From: Paenisporosarcina indica | GTDB taxonomy: Bacteria; Bacillota; Bacilli; Bacillales_A; Planococcaceae | Assembly: GCF_001939075.1 (NCBI RefSeq) | Contig: NZ_MPTA01000009.1 | Location: 1-55,176 of the forward strand | Direction: 5' to 3' | Length of the DNA: 55,176 nucleotides | Shown here: positions 1-10,900 of the stretch, piece after piece | How positions within the stretch are numbered: position 1 is the first letter of the stretch | How the letters are laid out: each line of letters begins with the position of its first letter | The notes under the pieces: model-generated | What the model was told of the DNA's origin: nothing | What the model saw: the letters and a program-made list of their open reading frames with translations, nothing else | Database searches by the model: none | Translations under genes and position numbers: made by a program

Positions 1-31
1 ATGTGTCGTTCGCTCTTGCGACAACTTTTAT

Positions 32-60
32 ATTATAACAAACTCTCAATTGCTTGTCAA
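32..60 (-). promoter_or_regulatory. Consensus sigma-A promoter, probable rRNA operon P2
   Basis: Reading leftward, TTGACA (60-55) is separated by exactly 17 bp from TATAAT (37-32), a perfect consensus promoter pointing off the window edge. In B. subtilis lysS is followed by an rRNA operon in this direction, so this is most likely the second of two tandem rrn promoters. The operon itself is outside the window. Confidence 0.8.
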
Positions 61-113
61 CAATTAAGTTTGCTATTTTGTTTTTGTTTACCGCCTGTTT
101 TAGCGACTTGATT

Positions 114-142
114 AATATACCACCATCTTGCAAAGCACACAA
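114..142 (-). promoter_or_regulatory. Upstream tandem promoter, probable rRNA operon P1
   Basis: TTGTGT (142-137), a 17-bp spacer and TATATT (119-114) lie 82 bp upstream of the perfect promoter at 32-60. The bases just downstream contain GTCGCT, often seen at Bacillus rRNA start regions. A tandem pair with a weaker upstream -35 is typical of Bacillales rrn operons. Function is inferred from position and spacing. Confidence 0.6.
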
Positions 143-201
143 GCCTTTTTAAAATTAAAAGATTATTAAAATAATAAAGATGCTAATGACCTAAAAAAAT
201 G

Positions 202-234
202 AAAAAGAAGTCGGTAACAAAACCCGACTTCTTT
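202..234 (-). terminator. Intrinsic terminator of lysS
   Basis: Ten-base arms (205-214 and 224-233) close a short loop and are followed on the minus strand by a run of T. It begins 15 bp past the lysS stop and separates lysS from the rRNA-type promoters. Confidence 0.85.
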
Positions 235-248
235 CTAATATCCATCAC

Positions 249-1814
<1,566 letters not shown>

Positions 1815-1936
1815 TAGTCAGCCACTCATAATGAACTAATTGTACACAATTTCACAAACGTCTTCACGTCTAATTCCACTTTTCGCACAAATCCACTGAT
1901 ATTTCTATAATTCTGAAAAATATCCTCTATATATAA

Positions 1937-1965
1937 AAGAGCTATCACCATAAGTGACAGCTCTT
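1937..1965 (-). terminator. Terminator of dusB and the folate operon
   Basis: Arms AAGAGCT and AGCTCTT, with TCAC/GTGA pairs inside them, form a hairpin just after the dusB stop, followed by a short T-rich tract. It ends the pabB-to-dusB gene series. Confidence 0.7.
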
Positions 1966-1974
1966 CATACACGT

Positions 1975-3000
1975 TTAGATTGCACTTGTTTCAAGTTCTT
2001 GAGATAACGACATATGCTCTTCTGCAAAATTATTAATGAATGCACGGAATTCTGTTGCGGATTCTGTTTGGTTAATCAAATTACGAGCTTTTCCGTTTCC
2101 ACGGATGCCTTTTAAATACCATGAAGCATGTTTACGCATTTCACGAACAGCTACGTGTTCACCTTTAAGAGCAAGTAAGCGTTCAAAGTGAAGTAAGCAT
2201 ACATCCATTTTCTCACGAACAGATGGTTCTGGCTTCAATTCTCCAGACTCCAAGTATTCAACCGTGCGATAAATCATCCATGGATCACCCAGTGCTGCAC
2301 GACCGATCATGACACCATCTACGCCCGTTTGCTCTAACATACGTTTCGCGTCTTGTGGTGTTTCCACGTCACCGTTTCCGATTACAGGAATGTTGACGTT
2401 CTCTTTCACTTGGCGAATGATATCCCAATCTGCATGACCTTCATACATTTGTACACGTGTACGTCCGTGAACTGCCACAGCTGATCCGCCTGCACGTTCT
2501 ACTGCTTGTGCGTTCTGAACTGCATATAAATGGTCTAGATTCCAACCTGTACGCATTTTAACACTGACGGGTTTTTTAACGTTATCTACGACTGCTGCAA
2601 CCATTTCGTAAATTTTTTCAGGATCGAGTAATAACTTCGCTCCCGCTTCACATTTAATAATTTTTGATACTGGACATCCCATGTTGATATCGATAATGTC
2701 TGCATTCGTATTTTGATCTACATATTTTGCAGCTTCCACAAGTGTTTCTTTGTCTCCACCAAAAATTTGTAATGACAACGGATTTTCTCTTTCATCGATG
2801 TACAACATGTTCAACGTTCTTTCATTTTTTTGCACGATACCTTTATCGCTGATCATCTCTGCATACACAAGACCTGCTCCAAACTCTTTTACCGTCAAAC
2901 GGAATGCCGAGTTACAAATACCTGCCATAGGTGCTAAAACGACACGGTTGTCCATTACCTGGTTACCAATCTGAAAGGGCTTTTCACTTATTTTTGTCAT
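1975..3000 (-). CDS. dusB: tRNA-dihydrouridine synthase (DusB type)
   Basis: FMN enzyme that reduces specific uridines in tRNA to dihydrouridine. The protein is 341 residues with the Dus TIM-barrel opening LAPMAGICN and the catalytic cysteine C109 in NMGCPVSK. A further motif, GNGDV, matches the FMN phosphate region. The ATG follows a strong AAAGGAGG site and lies 17 bp past the small HTH gene. This placement at the end of the folate operon before lysS matches B. subtilis yacF. The exact uridine modified cannot be read from the sequence. Confidence 0.93.
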   Translation of the reverse strand: MTKISEKPFQIGNQVMDNRVVLAPMAGICNSAFRLTVKEFGAGLVYAEMISDKGIVQKNERTLNMLYIDERENPLSLQIFGGDKETLVEAAKYVDQNTNADIIDINMGCPVSKIIKCEAGAKLLLDPEKIYEMVAAVVDNVKKPVSVKMRTGWNLDHLYAVQNAQAVERAGGSAVAVHGRTRVQMYEGHADWDIIRQVKENVNIPVIGNGDVETPQDAKRMLEQTGVDGVMIGRAALGDPWMIYRTVEYLESGELKPEPSVREKMDVCLLHFERLLALKGEHVAVREMRKHASWYLKGIRGNGKARNLINQTESATEFRAFINNFAEEHMSLSQELETSAI

Positions 3001-3017
3001 TGTTTGTTCCTCCTTTC

Positions 3018-3230
3018 CTATGAATTCTTTTCACCCATTAACTCTTCTACCTGTATATGAAGCACGGATGCCATTATTTCTAGTTGTTCTCTAGTTGCCA
3101 CTCGGGTTCCCCGCTCAATTTGTCCCAAAACTGATGTTGACATGCGAATTTCTTTTGCAAAGTCATCTTGCTTGATCATCTTTAACTTTCGGAACGCACG
3201 AATGCGTCGACCCCATCTATTGTTTTCCAT
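3018..3230 (-). CDS. Small XRE-family helix-turn-helix protein (YazB-like)
   Basis: A 70-residue protein that is essentially one Cro/C1-type helix-turn-helix: QDDFAKEIRMSTSVLGQIERGTR is the recognition region, around residues 21-43. The B. subtilis counterpart in this position is yazB, of unknown function. Its first 49 bases overlap the end of folK in another frame, so its ribosome-binding site lies inside folK and translation is probably coupled. It sits between folK and dusB. The target DNA is unknown; local autoregulation is only a guess. Confidence 0.85.
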   Translation of the reverse strand: MENNRWGRRIRAFRKLKMIKQDDFAKEIRMSTSVLGQIERGTRVATREQLEIMASVLHIQVEELMGEKNS

Positions 3231-3700
3231 ACGTGAACGCCTTCTTTCTGCCCTTTTGCATAATCACTAAAAGGCACTCCCGTAACTGGATGTACTTGAT
3301 CTGGTACTAATTCAATTAACGGTACGAGAACAAAACCTCGCTCATGCATACGTGGATGAGGGATTATTAGTTTCTCCAACACTATATTTTCGTCATTATA
3401 GAGCAAAATGTCAAGGTCTATGCACCTAGGTCCCCATCGGAATTCGCGAATACGCCCCAGAGATTGCTCGGTTTCCAAGCAAATTGAAAGGATTTTTTCA
3501 GAAGATAATTCACTCATGATTTCGACGACCATATTTAAAAAGGTTGCTTGCTCAGTGTATCCGACTGGATCGGTTTCATAAACGGATGATATCCGTGTGA
3601 CTTCTACCCCTTCTTGATGACGCAACATCCGAACGGCATCTTGCAACATAGCAAAACGATCACCTACATTCGATCCTAGCGAAAGAAATGCTGTATTCAT
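3182..3700 (-). CDS. folK: HPPK, 6-hydroxymethyl-dihydropterin pyrophosphokinase
   Basis: Transfers pyrophosphate from ATP to hydroxymethyl-dihydropterin, the step before dihydropteroate synthase. The 172-residue protein has the family hallmarks LGSNVGDR at residues 6-13, GPRCIDLDILLY in the middle (two catalytic aspartates) and IPHPRMHERGFVL. The start overlaps the folB stop by 4 bp, showing tight translational coupling. The 3' end overlaps the downstream HTH gene by 49 bp. Confidence 0.96.
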   Translation of the reverse strand: MNTAFLSLGSNVGDRFAMLQDAVRMLRHQEGVEVTRISSVYETDPVGYTEQATFLNMVVEIMSELSSEKILSICLETEQSLGRIREFRWGPRCIDLDILLYNDENIVLEKLIIPHPRMHERGFVLVPLIELVPDQVHPVTGVPFSDYAKGQKEGVHVWKTIDGVDAFVRSES

Positions 3701-4065
3701 AAAAACTCGCCTCTTGTAATTTCAACAGCCACCGAACGATAATGACCCGGAATTGGGGGATCTGGTTTAATCACGATTACTTTACACCCTTTTACAAGCC
3801 CTGTAAATTTAGATAAGATTCCTGTAGCAATTCGCTCCGCCACTGTTTCCACCAATTTTGCAGGTTCCCCTTCAACAACTTTTTGACAAACAACAAAGGC
3901 TTCTCCATAGTTAACGGTTTTTTCTAGATCATCCGTCTGACCCGCTTCTTGCAAATCTACCGCCAATGAAAGTGTAACGCGGAATCTTTGTCCGAGTTTC
4001 GTTTCTTCAGCAAAAACTCCATGATAACCCCAGAATTCCATTTCATTAACATGAATATAATCCAA
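3697..4065 (-). CDS. folB: Dihydroneopterin aldolase
   Basis: Cleaves dihydroneopterin to hydroxymethyl-dihydropterin and glycolaldehyde, supplying FolK. The protein has 122 residues, the usual length. FWGYHGVFAEE near the N-terminus is the conserved start of the family and carries the pocket glutamates. A lysine-rich stretch KVIVIKPDPP near the C-terminus matches the catalytic lysine region. It starts 13 bp after folP and overlaps folK by 4 bp. Confidence 0.95.
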   Translation of the reverse strand: MDYIHVNEMEFWGYHGVFAEETKLGQRFRVTLSLAVDLQEAGQTDDLEKTVNYGEAFVVCQKVVEGEPAKLVETVAERIATGILSKFTGLVKGCKVIVIKPDPPIPGHYRSVAVEITRGEFL

Positions 4066-4078
4066 GCCATTCCCCTCC

Positions 4079-4939
4079 TTATTTCCCTGTATAAAGCCTT
4101 TTACCCGTTAATACATCCATCATTTCTACCGTACGCATGATTTCCTTCACATCGTGCACGCGCATCATATGACATCCATGCATAGCTCCAAAAGATACGG
4201 TTGCAGCTGTGCCTTCTTGTCGTTCGTTAACTGGCAAATTCAATATATTCCCAATCATTGTTTTCTTGGAAGTTGCTAGCAACACAGGATAACCCAACTC
4301 TACAAGATCTCGTAAATGCTGCATCATCCAAATGTTATGCTCAGTTGTTTTTCCAAAACCGATACCCGGATCTAACCATATGTGTTGAGAAGGCACGCCT
4401 GCATCTTTGGCAATTTGAACACTCTCTTCTAGATCCGCTTGTACATCTAGCCAAAAATCACTATACTCCGCCACATCACGGTTATGCATTAGGATGATCG
4501 GAACGCCTAATCGAGCCGCTACTTGTGCAATCTCCGGATCTCTTTTTGCACCCCAAATGTCATTGATAATATGGGCACCTGCTAAAACAGCCGCTTCAGC
4601 TACGCGTGCTTTATATGTATCGATAGAAATGGCAACACCCAGCTCTCGCACCAACGCTTCAATGACAGGGACAACTCGCATAATTTCTTCTTCTTCACTT
4701 ACTGGGGCATGACCTGGTCGCGTTGATTCGCCACCCACATCGATGATTTTCGCACCATCCGCAACCATTTGTTTTGCATGGGTAATCGCTTCTTCAATCG
4801 CATCATAGCGCCCTCCGTCAGAAAAGGAGTCTGGGGTGATATTTAATATGCCCATAACAATCGTTTCTTTTTGAAAATCATAGATTGTTCCATTCACTTC
4901 AAATGGTGTGGTGTAATGTTTTAAATTCAATCTGTTCAC
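4079..4939 (-). CDS. folP: Dihydropteroate synthase
   Basis: Joins p-aminobenzoate to dihydropterin pyrophosphate to give dihydropteroate; this is the sulfonamide target. The 286-residue TIM barrel shows MGILNITPDSFSDGG (near 29-43), GGESTRPG (near 64-71) and DPGIGFGKT (near 190). The start is GTG and overlaps the pabC stop by 4 bp (GTGA). Placement between pabC, which provides p-aminobenzoate, and folB/folK, which provide the pterin, makes the operon a complete condensation module. Confidence 0.97.
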   Translation of the reverse strand: MNRLNLKHYTTPFEVNGTIYDFQKETIVMGILNITPDSFSDGGRYDAIEEAITHAKQMVADGAKIIDVGGESTRPGHAPVSEEEEIMRVVPVIEALVRELGVAISIDTYKARVAEAAVLAGAHIINDIWGAKRDPEIAQVAARLGVPIILMHNRDVAEYSDFWLDVQADLEESVQIAKDAGVPSQHIWLDPGIGFGKTTEHNIWMMQHLRDLVELGYPVLLATSKKTMIGNILNLPVNERQEGTAATVSFGAMHGCHMMRVHDVKEIMRTVEMMDVLTGKRLYTGK

Positions 4940-5784
4940 TCCTGGCGTTGTTTTTCCGCTTGTTCAACATAGCGTTTATGTAAAGTCGAATATATTCTAC
5001 CATCTGTACCTGCATAAAGTGATGATTCCAGTTGTTTGATGGGCACCAGTTCTTGAACCGCATTAGTTACAAACACTTCCTCTGCCTGCTCGATTATTCC
5101 AGGTTCATATAAACCTTCATTCACACGTATCCCTAAAATGGCTGCTTCACGTATCACCCAATCCCGTGTTGTACCTGCTAGGCTACCCGTTTCAAGCGAC
5201 GGAGTATATAATTCACCTTCACTCACCCAAAAGATGTTAGATGTAATCCCTTCTGCGACATGCCCATCTCTAGTCAAAAAGAAGCCTTCAAGTTCAGCTA
5301 GTGATGATAATTCTAATCGTGCACGTACGTTGTTGGCATAATGATGTGATTTGTGACGTGTTGCACTTTCTGGTGTATTGCGCCGCGTTTCCAACCACAC
5401 CGCTGATTTTTCTTTCCCACGTGTTAATGGAGGTAATGGTTTCCTGAAAATGATAATAGTTGGTTTCTCGTAAACAGAGGGTGCCAACCCAATGTCATGT
5501 GCACCCGCCGATATGTTTAAACGAAAATACCCATCATATCCATCACTTCGCTCATTTAATTCGCGAACAATCGCAGAAATGTCCAATACCTTTAAATCAA
5601 CATGTAAATGAAACTCATCGAGCGCCTTCTGTAAACGATTTAAATGGTCAGTGAACAAAAATATTTTCCCACCATATGTCCGAAATGTTTCAAAAAAACC
5701 TAACCCATATAAAAAGCCATGGTCAAATGGCGATATGCGGAGTTCATCTGCTTTTATGTAGTCTCCATCCATCCAAGCCCACAT
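4936..5784 (-). CDS. pabC: Aminodeoxychorismate lyase (class IV PLP)
   Basis: Releases pyruvate from aminodeoxychorismate to form p-aminobenzoate. It is a 282-residue fold-type IV PLP enzyme; the probable Schiff-base lysine is K145 in HKSHHYANNV. EGITSNIFW and AGTTRDWV match the cofactor-binding C-terminal region. The start shares one base with the pabA stop (TAATG). The fold also fits D-amino-acid or branched-chain aminotransferases, but the pabA-folP context makes the lyase role much more likely. Confidence 0.92.
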   Translation of the reverse strand: MWAWMDGDYIKADELRISPFDHGFLYGLGFFETFRTYGGKIFLFTDHLNRLQKALDEFHLHVDLKVLDISAIVRELNERSDGYDGYFRLNISAGAHDIGLAPSVYEKPTIIIFRKPLPPLTRGKEKSAVWLETRRNTPESATRHKSHHYANNVRARLELSSLAELEGFFLTRDGHVAEGITSNIFWVSEGELYTPSLETGSLAGTTRDWVIREAAILGIRVNEGLYEPGIIEQAEEVFVTNAVQELVPIKQLESSLYAGTDGRIYSTLHKRYVEQAEKQRQE

Positions 5785-6377
5785 TAAGCTTTTTGTTCCT
5801 TTGCAGAATGGCAGTAAGTCTGAATAAAATTACGAAGTAACTTTTTACCCTCTTCAGTCATGATCGACTCTGGATGATATTGAACTCCTTCAATGGCATA
5901 CTCCCGATGACGAAGCCCCATGATTTCTCCTTCGGCAGTCCAAGATGTCACTTCCAAACATGCTGGCAGGGATTCTTTTTCCACAATCAACGAATGATAG
6001 CGAGTGGCTTGGAATGGGTTTGGCATCCCGCTATTCACCCCTTTTCCATCATGGTGAACCGGTGACGTTTTGCCATGCATTAAACGTTCAGCACGGATAA
6101 CGTTCCCACCGAATGCTTGTCCAATCGATTGGTGGCCCAGACATACACCGAAAATCGGAATTTTGCCAGCAAAATGGGCAATGACTTCTAAGCTAATTCC
6201 GGCATCATTCGGCGTACACGGACCAGGAGAGACAACAATCATTTCAGGACGTAAGGATTCAATATCTTCCATAGTTAATTCATCGTTTCTTTTCACGAGT
6301 AGCTCTTCTCCAAGCTCACCAAAGTATTGAACTAAGTTATACGTGAACGAATCATAATTATCAATCATCAATATCAT
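5784..6377 (-). CDS. pabA: Aminodeoxychorismate/anthranilate synthase glutaminase subunit
   Basis: Class I glutamine amidotransferase that feeds ammonia to PabB. The chosen ATG at 6377 gives 197 residues beginning [14 protein letters not shown], the usual N-terminus, and overlaps the pabB stop (ATGA). A longer upstream reading would overlap pabB by 43 bp without need. The nucleophile is C79 in GVCLGHQ; the catalytic His/Glu lie in YHPESIM. In B. subtilis the single PabA also serves tryptophan synthesis and is controlled by TRAP. I saw no G/UAG repeat series at this start, so TRAP control is not supported. Confidence 0.96.
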   Translation of the reverse strand: MILMIDNYDSFTYNLVQYFGELGEELLVKRNDELTMEDIESLRPEMIVVSPGPCTPNDAGISLEVIAHFAGKIPIFGVCLGHQSIGQAFGGNVIRAERLMHGKTSPVHHDGKGVNSGMPNPFQATRYHSLIVEKESLPACLEVTSWTAEGEIMGLRHREYAIEGVQYHPESIMTEEGKKLLRNFIQTYCHSAKEQKA

Positions 6378-7792
6378 ACTCTGCCCAGTCCTTCCGCCAT
6401 TGCTTTTGCTTGCCACAACGCTTTTGCTTTATTTAACGACTCAATATACTCGTTTTCCGGAATGGAATCAATGACAATTCCAGCCCCCGCTTGTATATGC
6501 GCCACACCGTCTTGCACAAAAGCCGTACGGATCACAATATTGAATTCTAAATCACCTGTGTAACCTAGCCATCCGATTGATCCTGTGTATAAACCCCTTC
6601 TTACCGGCTCTAGTTCTTCTATGATCTCCATCGTACGAATTTTCGGAGCACCTGTAATAGTGCCTCCCGGGAATACTGCACGAATGACCTCGGCATTTGA
6701 CGTATTTTCCGCAAGTGTGCCCCTAACGTTTGAGACAATATGCATCACATGCGAATACTTTTCGATAACCATAAACTCATTCACATCAACTGAACCGTAG
6801 GCGGACACACGACCCAGGTCATTGCGTTCTAAATCAACAAGCATCACGTGTTCTGCACGTTCTTTTTCATTATCAATCAATTCCTTTGCAAGTCGTTCAT
6901 CTTCTGCTTCATCTTTCCCACGAGGTCGGGTCCCTGCAATTGGACGAGTTGATAATTCATCCCCTTTTTTCTTCACCAATAGTTCTGGCGATCCTGAAAC
7001 CACCACAAACTCCGGTGACTGAATATAGGACATATACGGAGAAGGATTAAACGAACGCAGCGCTTCGTAGTAAACCATCGGCGATACAGAAAGTGCTTTC
7101 GATTGACGTACCGACAAATTCACTTGGAACACATCACCTTGGCTAATGTAAGATTGGACTCGTGATACAGATTTTTCAAAAGACGGTCCCGTCATTGAGA
7201 CATAAAGCTCCGCATCATCTTCCGGTACTTCAGTTCCAATACCTGGCGAAAAAACCCGTGACGCTAAACCTTTCGTTGCCGCGTGTTGCCATTTTTCAGT
7301 TTCCGCTCGTAAATCAACTTCCACGTTCGATAGATGCATAATGTGAACAGTTTCTTTTTCAATATCTAATACCGCCCATTGATCGAGCAAGTAGAAGAAC
7401 AAGTCTGGAATATGTAAATCATCTTCAGTGTCATTTGGCAGTGTTTCTATTTGACGTGCATAGTCATACGTAATGAAACCGGCTGCTCCACCTTGAAAGT
7501 CTGGTAAATCATCAATATGTTGGAATTGAAATTCCGCTACCAATTGTTCGAGTAAATATAGTGCTTCACCATGGCGTTCCTCCACAGTTCCATTGCGCCA
7601 TTCAATGTGGAGTCCACCTTCAATTGACCGTACGATTGCTAACGGATTCCAACCAGCTACGCTAAACTGTCCCCCACGGCCGCTTTCCATCAAAATATGG
7701 TGCGCTTTATGTTTTGTTAACTCTTTATAAGCATAGTAAAATTCGTCTTTATTCAACGAAATGGTAGTTGTATGTAATTGACACTCACTCAT
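6374..7792 (-). CDS. pabB: Aminodeoxychorismate synthase component I
   Basis: Converts chorismate to aminodeoxychorismate using ammonia from PabA. The 472-residue chorismate-binding protein has the family signatures [32 protein letters not shown] and [11 protein letters not shown] in order. Trp-sensing anthranilate synthases (TrpE) look similar, but the neighbours pabA, pabC and folP fix the assignment. It is the first gene of the pabB-to-dusB series, separated from cysK by a terminator. No clear promoter was identified. Confidence 0.95.
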   Translation of the reverse strand: MSECQLHTTTISLNKDEFYYAYKELTKHKAHHILMESGRGGQFSVAGWNPLAIVRSIEGGLHIEWRNGTVEERHGEALYLLEQLVAEFQFQHIDDLPDFQGGAAGFITYDYARQIETLPNDTEDDLHIPDLFFYLLDQWAVLDIEKETVHIMHLSNVEVDLRAETEKWQHAATKGLASRVFSPGIGTEVPEDDAELYVSMTGPSFEKSVSRVQSYISQGDVFQVNLSVRQSKALSVSPMVYYEALRSFNPSPYMSYIQSPEFVVVSGSPELLVKKKGDELSTRPIAGTRPRGKDEAEDERLAKELIDNEKERAEHVMLVDLERNDLGRVSAYGSVDVNEFMVIEKYSHVMHIVSNVRGTLAENTSNAEVIRAVFPGGTITGAPKIRTMEIIEELEPVRRGLYTGSIGWLGYTGDLEFNIVIRTAFVQDGVAHIQAGAGIVIDSIPENEYIESLNKAKALWQAKAMAEGLGRV

Positions 7793-7857
7793 GTTCGGTC
7801 TCCCCCAGTTAAAACAAGTATTGCTCTCATCTTATCGTGAATGACATCCCGAAAGCC

Positions 7858-7888
7858 ACAAAAAAAAGAGAACGTCTCCGTCCTCTCT
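7858..7888 (-). terminator. Terminator of cysK
   Basis: An AGAGA...TCTCT hairpin with inner ACG/CGT pairs is followed on the minus strand by seven T. It lies directly after the cysK stop and isolates cysK from the folate operon. Confidence 0.75.
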
Positions 7889-7901
7889 TCATCTCTTATT
7901 G

Positions 7902-8825
7902 TTAATCTTCAAATTGATAAAGTGGTGTACTTAAGTAACGTTCTCCATTTGATGGGAGAATAGCTAAAACCTTTTTGCCTGTTCCCAGTCGACGCGCTAC
8001 CTCAAGTGCGGCAAATACCGCCGCCCCCGAGGAGACACCACCTAAGATTCCTTCTTCACGGGCCATTCTACGTGCTGTGTCATATGACTCCTCAGTTGAA
8101 ACTTGAATAATGCTGTCGTAAACTTCGGTGTTCAACGTTTCTGGAACAAACCCTGCACCGATTCCTTGAATTTTATGTGGACCTGGTTTACCACCCGATA
8201 AAATTGCCGAGTCTTTTGGCTCAACTGCTATAATTTCAATACCTGGGAAGTTCTTTTTCAACACTTCACCAGCACCTGTAATTGTTCCTCCGGTACCAAT
8301 ACCTGACACGAAAGCGTCTAGTTGATCCATCGCCTCTACTATCTCAGGTCCAGTTGTTAAACGATGTACTTCGGGATTTGCTAAATTGTTGAATTGCTGT
8401 GGCATAAACCAACTATTTTGTTCAGCAAGTTCCGATGCTTTGGCAATTGCACCCTTCATCCCATCGGGTCCTGGTGTTAACACGACCTCCGCACCATATG
8501 CACGTAATAGATTACGACGTTCCAAACTCATCGTTTCAGGCATAACAAGAACCGATTTGTACCCTTTGGCTGCTGCGATCATCGCTAAACCAATACCTGT
8601 ATTACCACTGGTAGGTTCAATAATGGTATCGCCTGGTTGTAGTTTTCCGTCAAGCTCAGCTGCTTCAACCATCGAAAGAGCGATACGGTCCTTTACGCTA
8701 CTACTTGGATTGAAGAATTCTAATTTCAAATAAACCTCTGCATCTTCAGGTCCCGTTAACCGGTTTAATTTTACAATAGGGGTTTTCCCCACTAAATCTG
8801 CTACTGAATTTCCAACACGTGACAT
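7902..8825 (-). CDS. cysK: Cysteine synthase A (O-acetylserine thiol-lyase)
   Basis: PLP enzyme that makes cysteine from O-acetylserine and sulfide. It has 307 residues; the PLP lysine is K45 in [15 protein letters not shown] forms the substrate loop, and [10 protein letters not shown] binds the PLP phosphate. In B. subtilis CysK also binds the repressor CymR and helps it sense sulfur status; that is family knowledge, not visible here. A 7-bp inverted repeat around the promoter region could be an operator. The ATG follows an AGGAGTGA site. Confidence 0.96.
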   Translation of the reverse strand: MSRVGNSVADLVGKTPIVKLNRLTGPEDAEVYLKLEFFNPSSSVKDRIALSMVEAAELDGKLQPGDTIIEPTSGNTGIGLAMIAAAKGYKSVLVMPETMSLERRNLLRAYGAEVVLTPGPDGMKGAIAKASELAEQNSWFMPQQFNNLANPEVHRLTTGPEIVEAMDQLDAFVSGIGTGGTITGAGEVLKKNFPGIEIIAVEPKDSAILSGGKPGPHKIQGIGAGFVPETLNTEVYDSIIQVSTEESYDTARRMAREEGILGGVSSGAAVFAALEVARRLGTGKKVLAILPSNGERYLSTPLYQFED

Positions 8826-8853
8826 ATACTCACTCCTAATCCCTAGTAGTTCA

Positions 8854-8883
8854 ATTGGTATTTATACCCTTTATCCTACCAAT
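8854..8883 (-). promoter_or_regulatory. Inverted repeat in the cysK promoter region
   Basis: ATTGGTA (854-860) and TACCAAT (877-883) form a 7-bp inverted repeat with 16 bases between the arms, 29 bp upstream of cysK. A TATAAA -10-like box on the minus strand lies between the arms. The arrangement suggests a repressor site; whether it is a CymR box was not established. Confidence 0.4.
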
Positions 8884-8903
8884 TTTTCTGATTTTTCGCA
8901 AAC

Positions 8904-8938
8904 AAAAAGCAATCTCCTGAACAAATCAGTAGATTGCT
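8904..8938 (-). terminator. Terminator upstream of cysK
   Basis: Eight-base arms AGCAATCT and AGATTGCT are followed on the minus strand by TTTTTG. It ends transcription coming from coaX-hslO and the parvulin gene before cysK. Confidence 0.75.
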
Positions 8939-8973
8939 AAGTATAACGTTATTATATGGTACTTCCCCTATTT

Positions 8974-9093
8974 CTATGTCTAGCTCCAAGCGCCAGCTCG
9001 AACCTAAGCTTCAGACCCTCATGCGAAAGCAGGCTTTCGAATCGGTTCTTCCAGCACCGGTGTCGAGCTAGAGTGGCACTTTCCGCTTTTCGG
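8974..9093 (-). repeat. Dispersed intergenic repeat, copy A
   Basis: Read on the minus strand, this starts AAAGCGGAAAGTGCCACTC, contains the near-palindrome CGAAAGCCTGCTTTCG and ends TGGCGCTTGGAGCTAGACA. It is closely similar to the copies at 29344-29457 and 39934-40047. Copies occur in both orientations and only between genes. Confidence 0.8.
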
Positions 9094-9095
9094 TG

Positions 9096-10019
9096 TCATT
9101 CACCATAAAACCATTCGGTGTCAAATTCCTTCCAAAATACTTCTGGGGAAACCGATTGTGGAAGTTGTTCTAAGGCTAATTCGCGCCTAATATGATCCTT
9201 CACGTCTTTATACGAAAACGATTGTCCTTCGGCAATATCTTGTGCATAAACAATGCCATAACGACCATCTGAAAGTTCGAATGGGCTACTCCATTGTTCC
9301 GCTTTTAAATCACTAGCCGCTTCCACAATGGCAGCGTCCACGTTTTCTTGCCCTTTTGAAATAAATCCAATATCTCCTCCGAGACTCGCGGATGAAACAT
9401 CTACCGATCGTTCACGAGCTAGTACGTCAAAAGAAGAACCGCCTTCAAGTTCATTCATCGTTTCCTTTGCTTCTGATTCTGACTGTAAAACTATTAAACT
9501 AGTACGATAAGTGGTTGGGATATTATATAATGCTTGATTCTTTTCATAAAACGTTTGGATTTGTTCATCTTCAACAACCACATCTTTTGTTAAGACTTTA
9601 TCTAAGATGAGTTGTGCACGCATTTTTTGACGTTGCATATCTCTATTCAACGACTGAACTTGTGTTTCGGTATTGTCTTGAGCGGAACGAATTAACGCAA
9701 GTTCCAAATCGATTTCTTGATCAGAAATGTCAATTTCATATTTCTCGGCAGCTGTTTCCATCACTTTTGAATTCACTAGTTCAAGCAACGTATCTCTACC
9801 GTACTGCTCTTCCATCGCGACCATCCATTCTTCTCGGGTGATTTTTTCTCCGGCAACAGATGCCACCTCTTCACTACTACCAGACGCTCCGCCGTTTGGA
9901 ATCATCCATGCAATGAACCACAGTAAATTACCGAGTAGTAAAATGCTCAGTACGATAAGAACTGGTTTTGTTTTCAATCTCTTCTGAGTGAACCGATGAT
10001 CGTTATGACTTGATTTCAT
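9096..10019 (-). CDS. Membrane-anchored parvulin peptidyl-prolyl isomerase (YacD/PrsA-like)
   Basis: A 307-residue protein with an N-terminal membrane segment (about residues 17-39), a SurA-like helical region and a parvulin domain around 175-275 ([34 protein letters not shown]). It probably helps exported proteins fold outside the membrane. There is no lipobox cysteine, so unlike PrsA it looks like a transmembrane protein. The chosen start at 10019 overlaps the hslO stop by 17 bp; an earlier in-frame start would overlap hslO by over 120 bp. B. subtilis yacD holds the same position. Confidence 0.88.
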   Translation of the reverse strand: MKSSHNDHRFTQKRLKTKPVLIVLSILLLGNLLWFIAWMIPNGGASGSSEEVASVAGEKITREEWMVAMEEQYGRDTLLELVNSKVMETAAEKYEIDISDQEIDLELALIRSAQDNTETQVQSLNRDMQRQKMRAQLILDKVLTKDVVVEDEQIQTFYEKNQALYNIPTTYRTSLIVLQSESEAKETMNELEGGSSFDVLARERSVDVSSASLGGDIGFISKGQENVDAAIVEAASDLKAEQWSSPFELSDGRYGIVYAQDIAEGQSFSYKDVKDHIRRELALEQLPQSVSPEVFWKEFDTEWFYGE

Positions 10020-10884
10020 TGATAAATGATTCCAAATCTTCTTGTGAGAAATGGTACTTCTCCATACAGAAATGACATTGAGCTTCAGCTTGGCCTTCAT
10101 CATCAATGATTTCCTGAATTTCAGCTTCACCTAATCCTAAAATAGCTGTACCAAAACGCTCTTTTGAACAGTTACAGTCAAACGATACTGACATTTTATC
10201 AAGAACTTGTACATTTTCCGCACCTAATACTTCTTGTAATAGTTCTTCCGGCGATAAACCTTTCGCTATTAGTTTAGAGACCGGTTCCATTTCACTTAGT
10301 TTTGATTCAATGACAGAAATCGTATCATCTTCTATTCCAGGCATTAACTGAATGATAAATCCACCAGCTGCCAAAATTGTGTTATCTGGATTTACGAGCA
10401 CCCCTAACCCCACAGATGAAGGCACTTGTTCAGAAGCTACAAAATAGTAGGTAAAGTCTTCCCCTAATTCACCTGAAACAATAGGTACAGAACCTGTAAA
10501 GAAATCGCGCATCCCCAGATCTTTTACAATCGTCAAAAGTCCGTCCGTTCCAACCGCACGACGTACATCGAGTTTCCCGTGCTCGTTTAGATCAAAATGA
10601 GTATGAGGATGAGAAACGTATCCACGTACTTCTCCTTTTGAGTTACTATCAACAATTATTGCCCCAATTGGGCCTTTCCCTTCAACCTTGACTGTGATTT
10701 TGTCATCACCTTTTAACATGGCACCCATCATTACCCCCGCCGTCATAGAACGACCGAGTGCAGCAGACGCAGTGGGCCATGTATCGTGGCGTTGTTGTGC
10801 TTCTCCCACAGTTTCCGTTGTACGGACAGAGAAAGCACGTACTTTTCCATCAAATGCTAATGCTCTTACTAAATAATCAGACAT
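10003..10884 (-). CDS. hslO: Redox-regulated chaperone Hsp33
   Basis: Cytoplasmic holdase chaperone activated by oxidation. It has 293 residues. The C-terminal redox switch is intact: CNC (CxC) in [11 protein letters not shown] and CHFC (CxxC) in [10 protein letters not shown], the four zinc-binding cysteines. It starts 16 bp after coaX and overlaps the parvulin gene, so the three genes form one unit. Confidence 0.96.
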   Translation of the reverse strand: MSDYLVRALAFDGKVRAFSVRTTETVGEAQQRHDTWPTASAALGRSMTAGVMMGAMLKGDDKITVKVEGKGPIGAIIVDSNSKGEVRGYVSHPHTHFDLNEHGKLDVRRAVGTDGLLTIVKDLGMRDFFTGSVPIVSGELGEDFTYYFVASEQVPSSVGLGVLVNPDNTILAAGGFIIQLMPGIEDDTISVIESKLSEMEPVSKLIAKGLSPEELLQEVLGAENVQVLDKMSVSFDCNCSKERFGTAILGLGEAEIQEIIDDEGQAEAQCHFCMEKYHFSQEDLESFINEIKS

Positions 10885-10900
10885 TATTATTCCTCTTTTC

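Noticed and set aside
5784-6416. TRAP-binding triplets at pabA
   Set aside because: No series of GAG/TAG triplets surrounds the pabA ribosome-binding site, so the B. subtilis control of trpG is not supported here.
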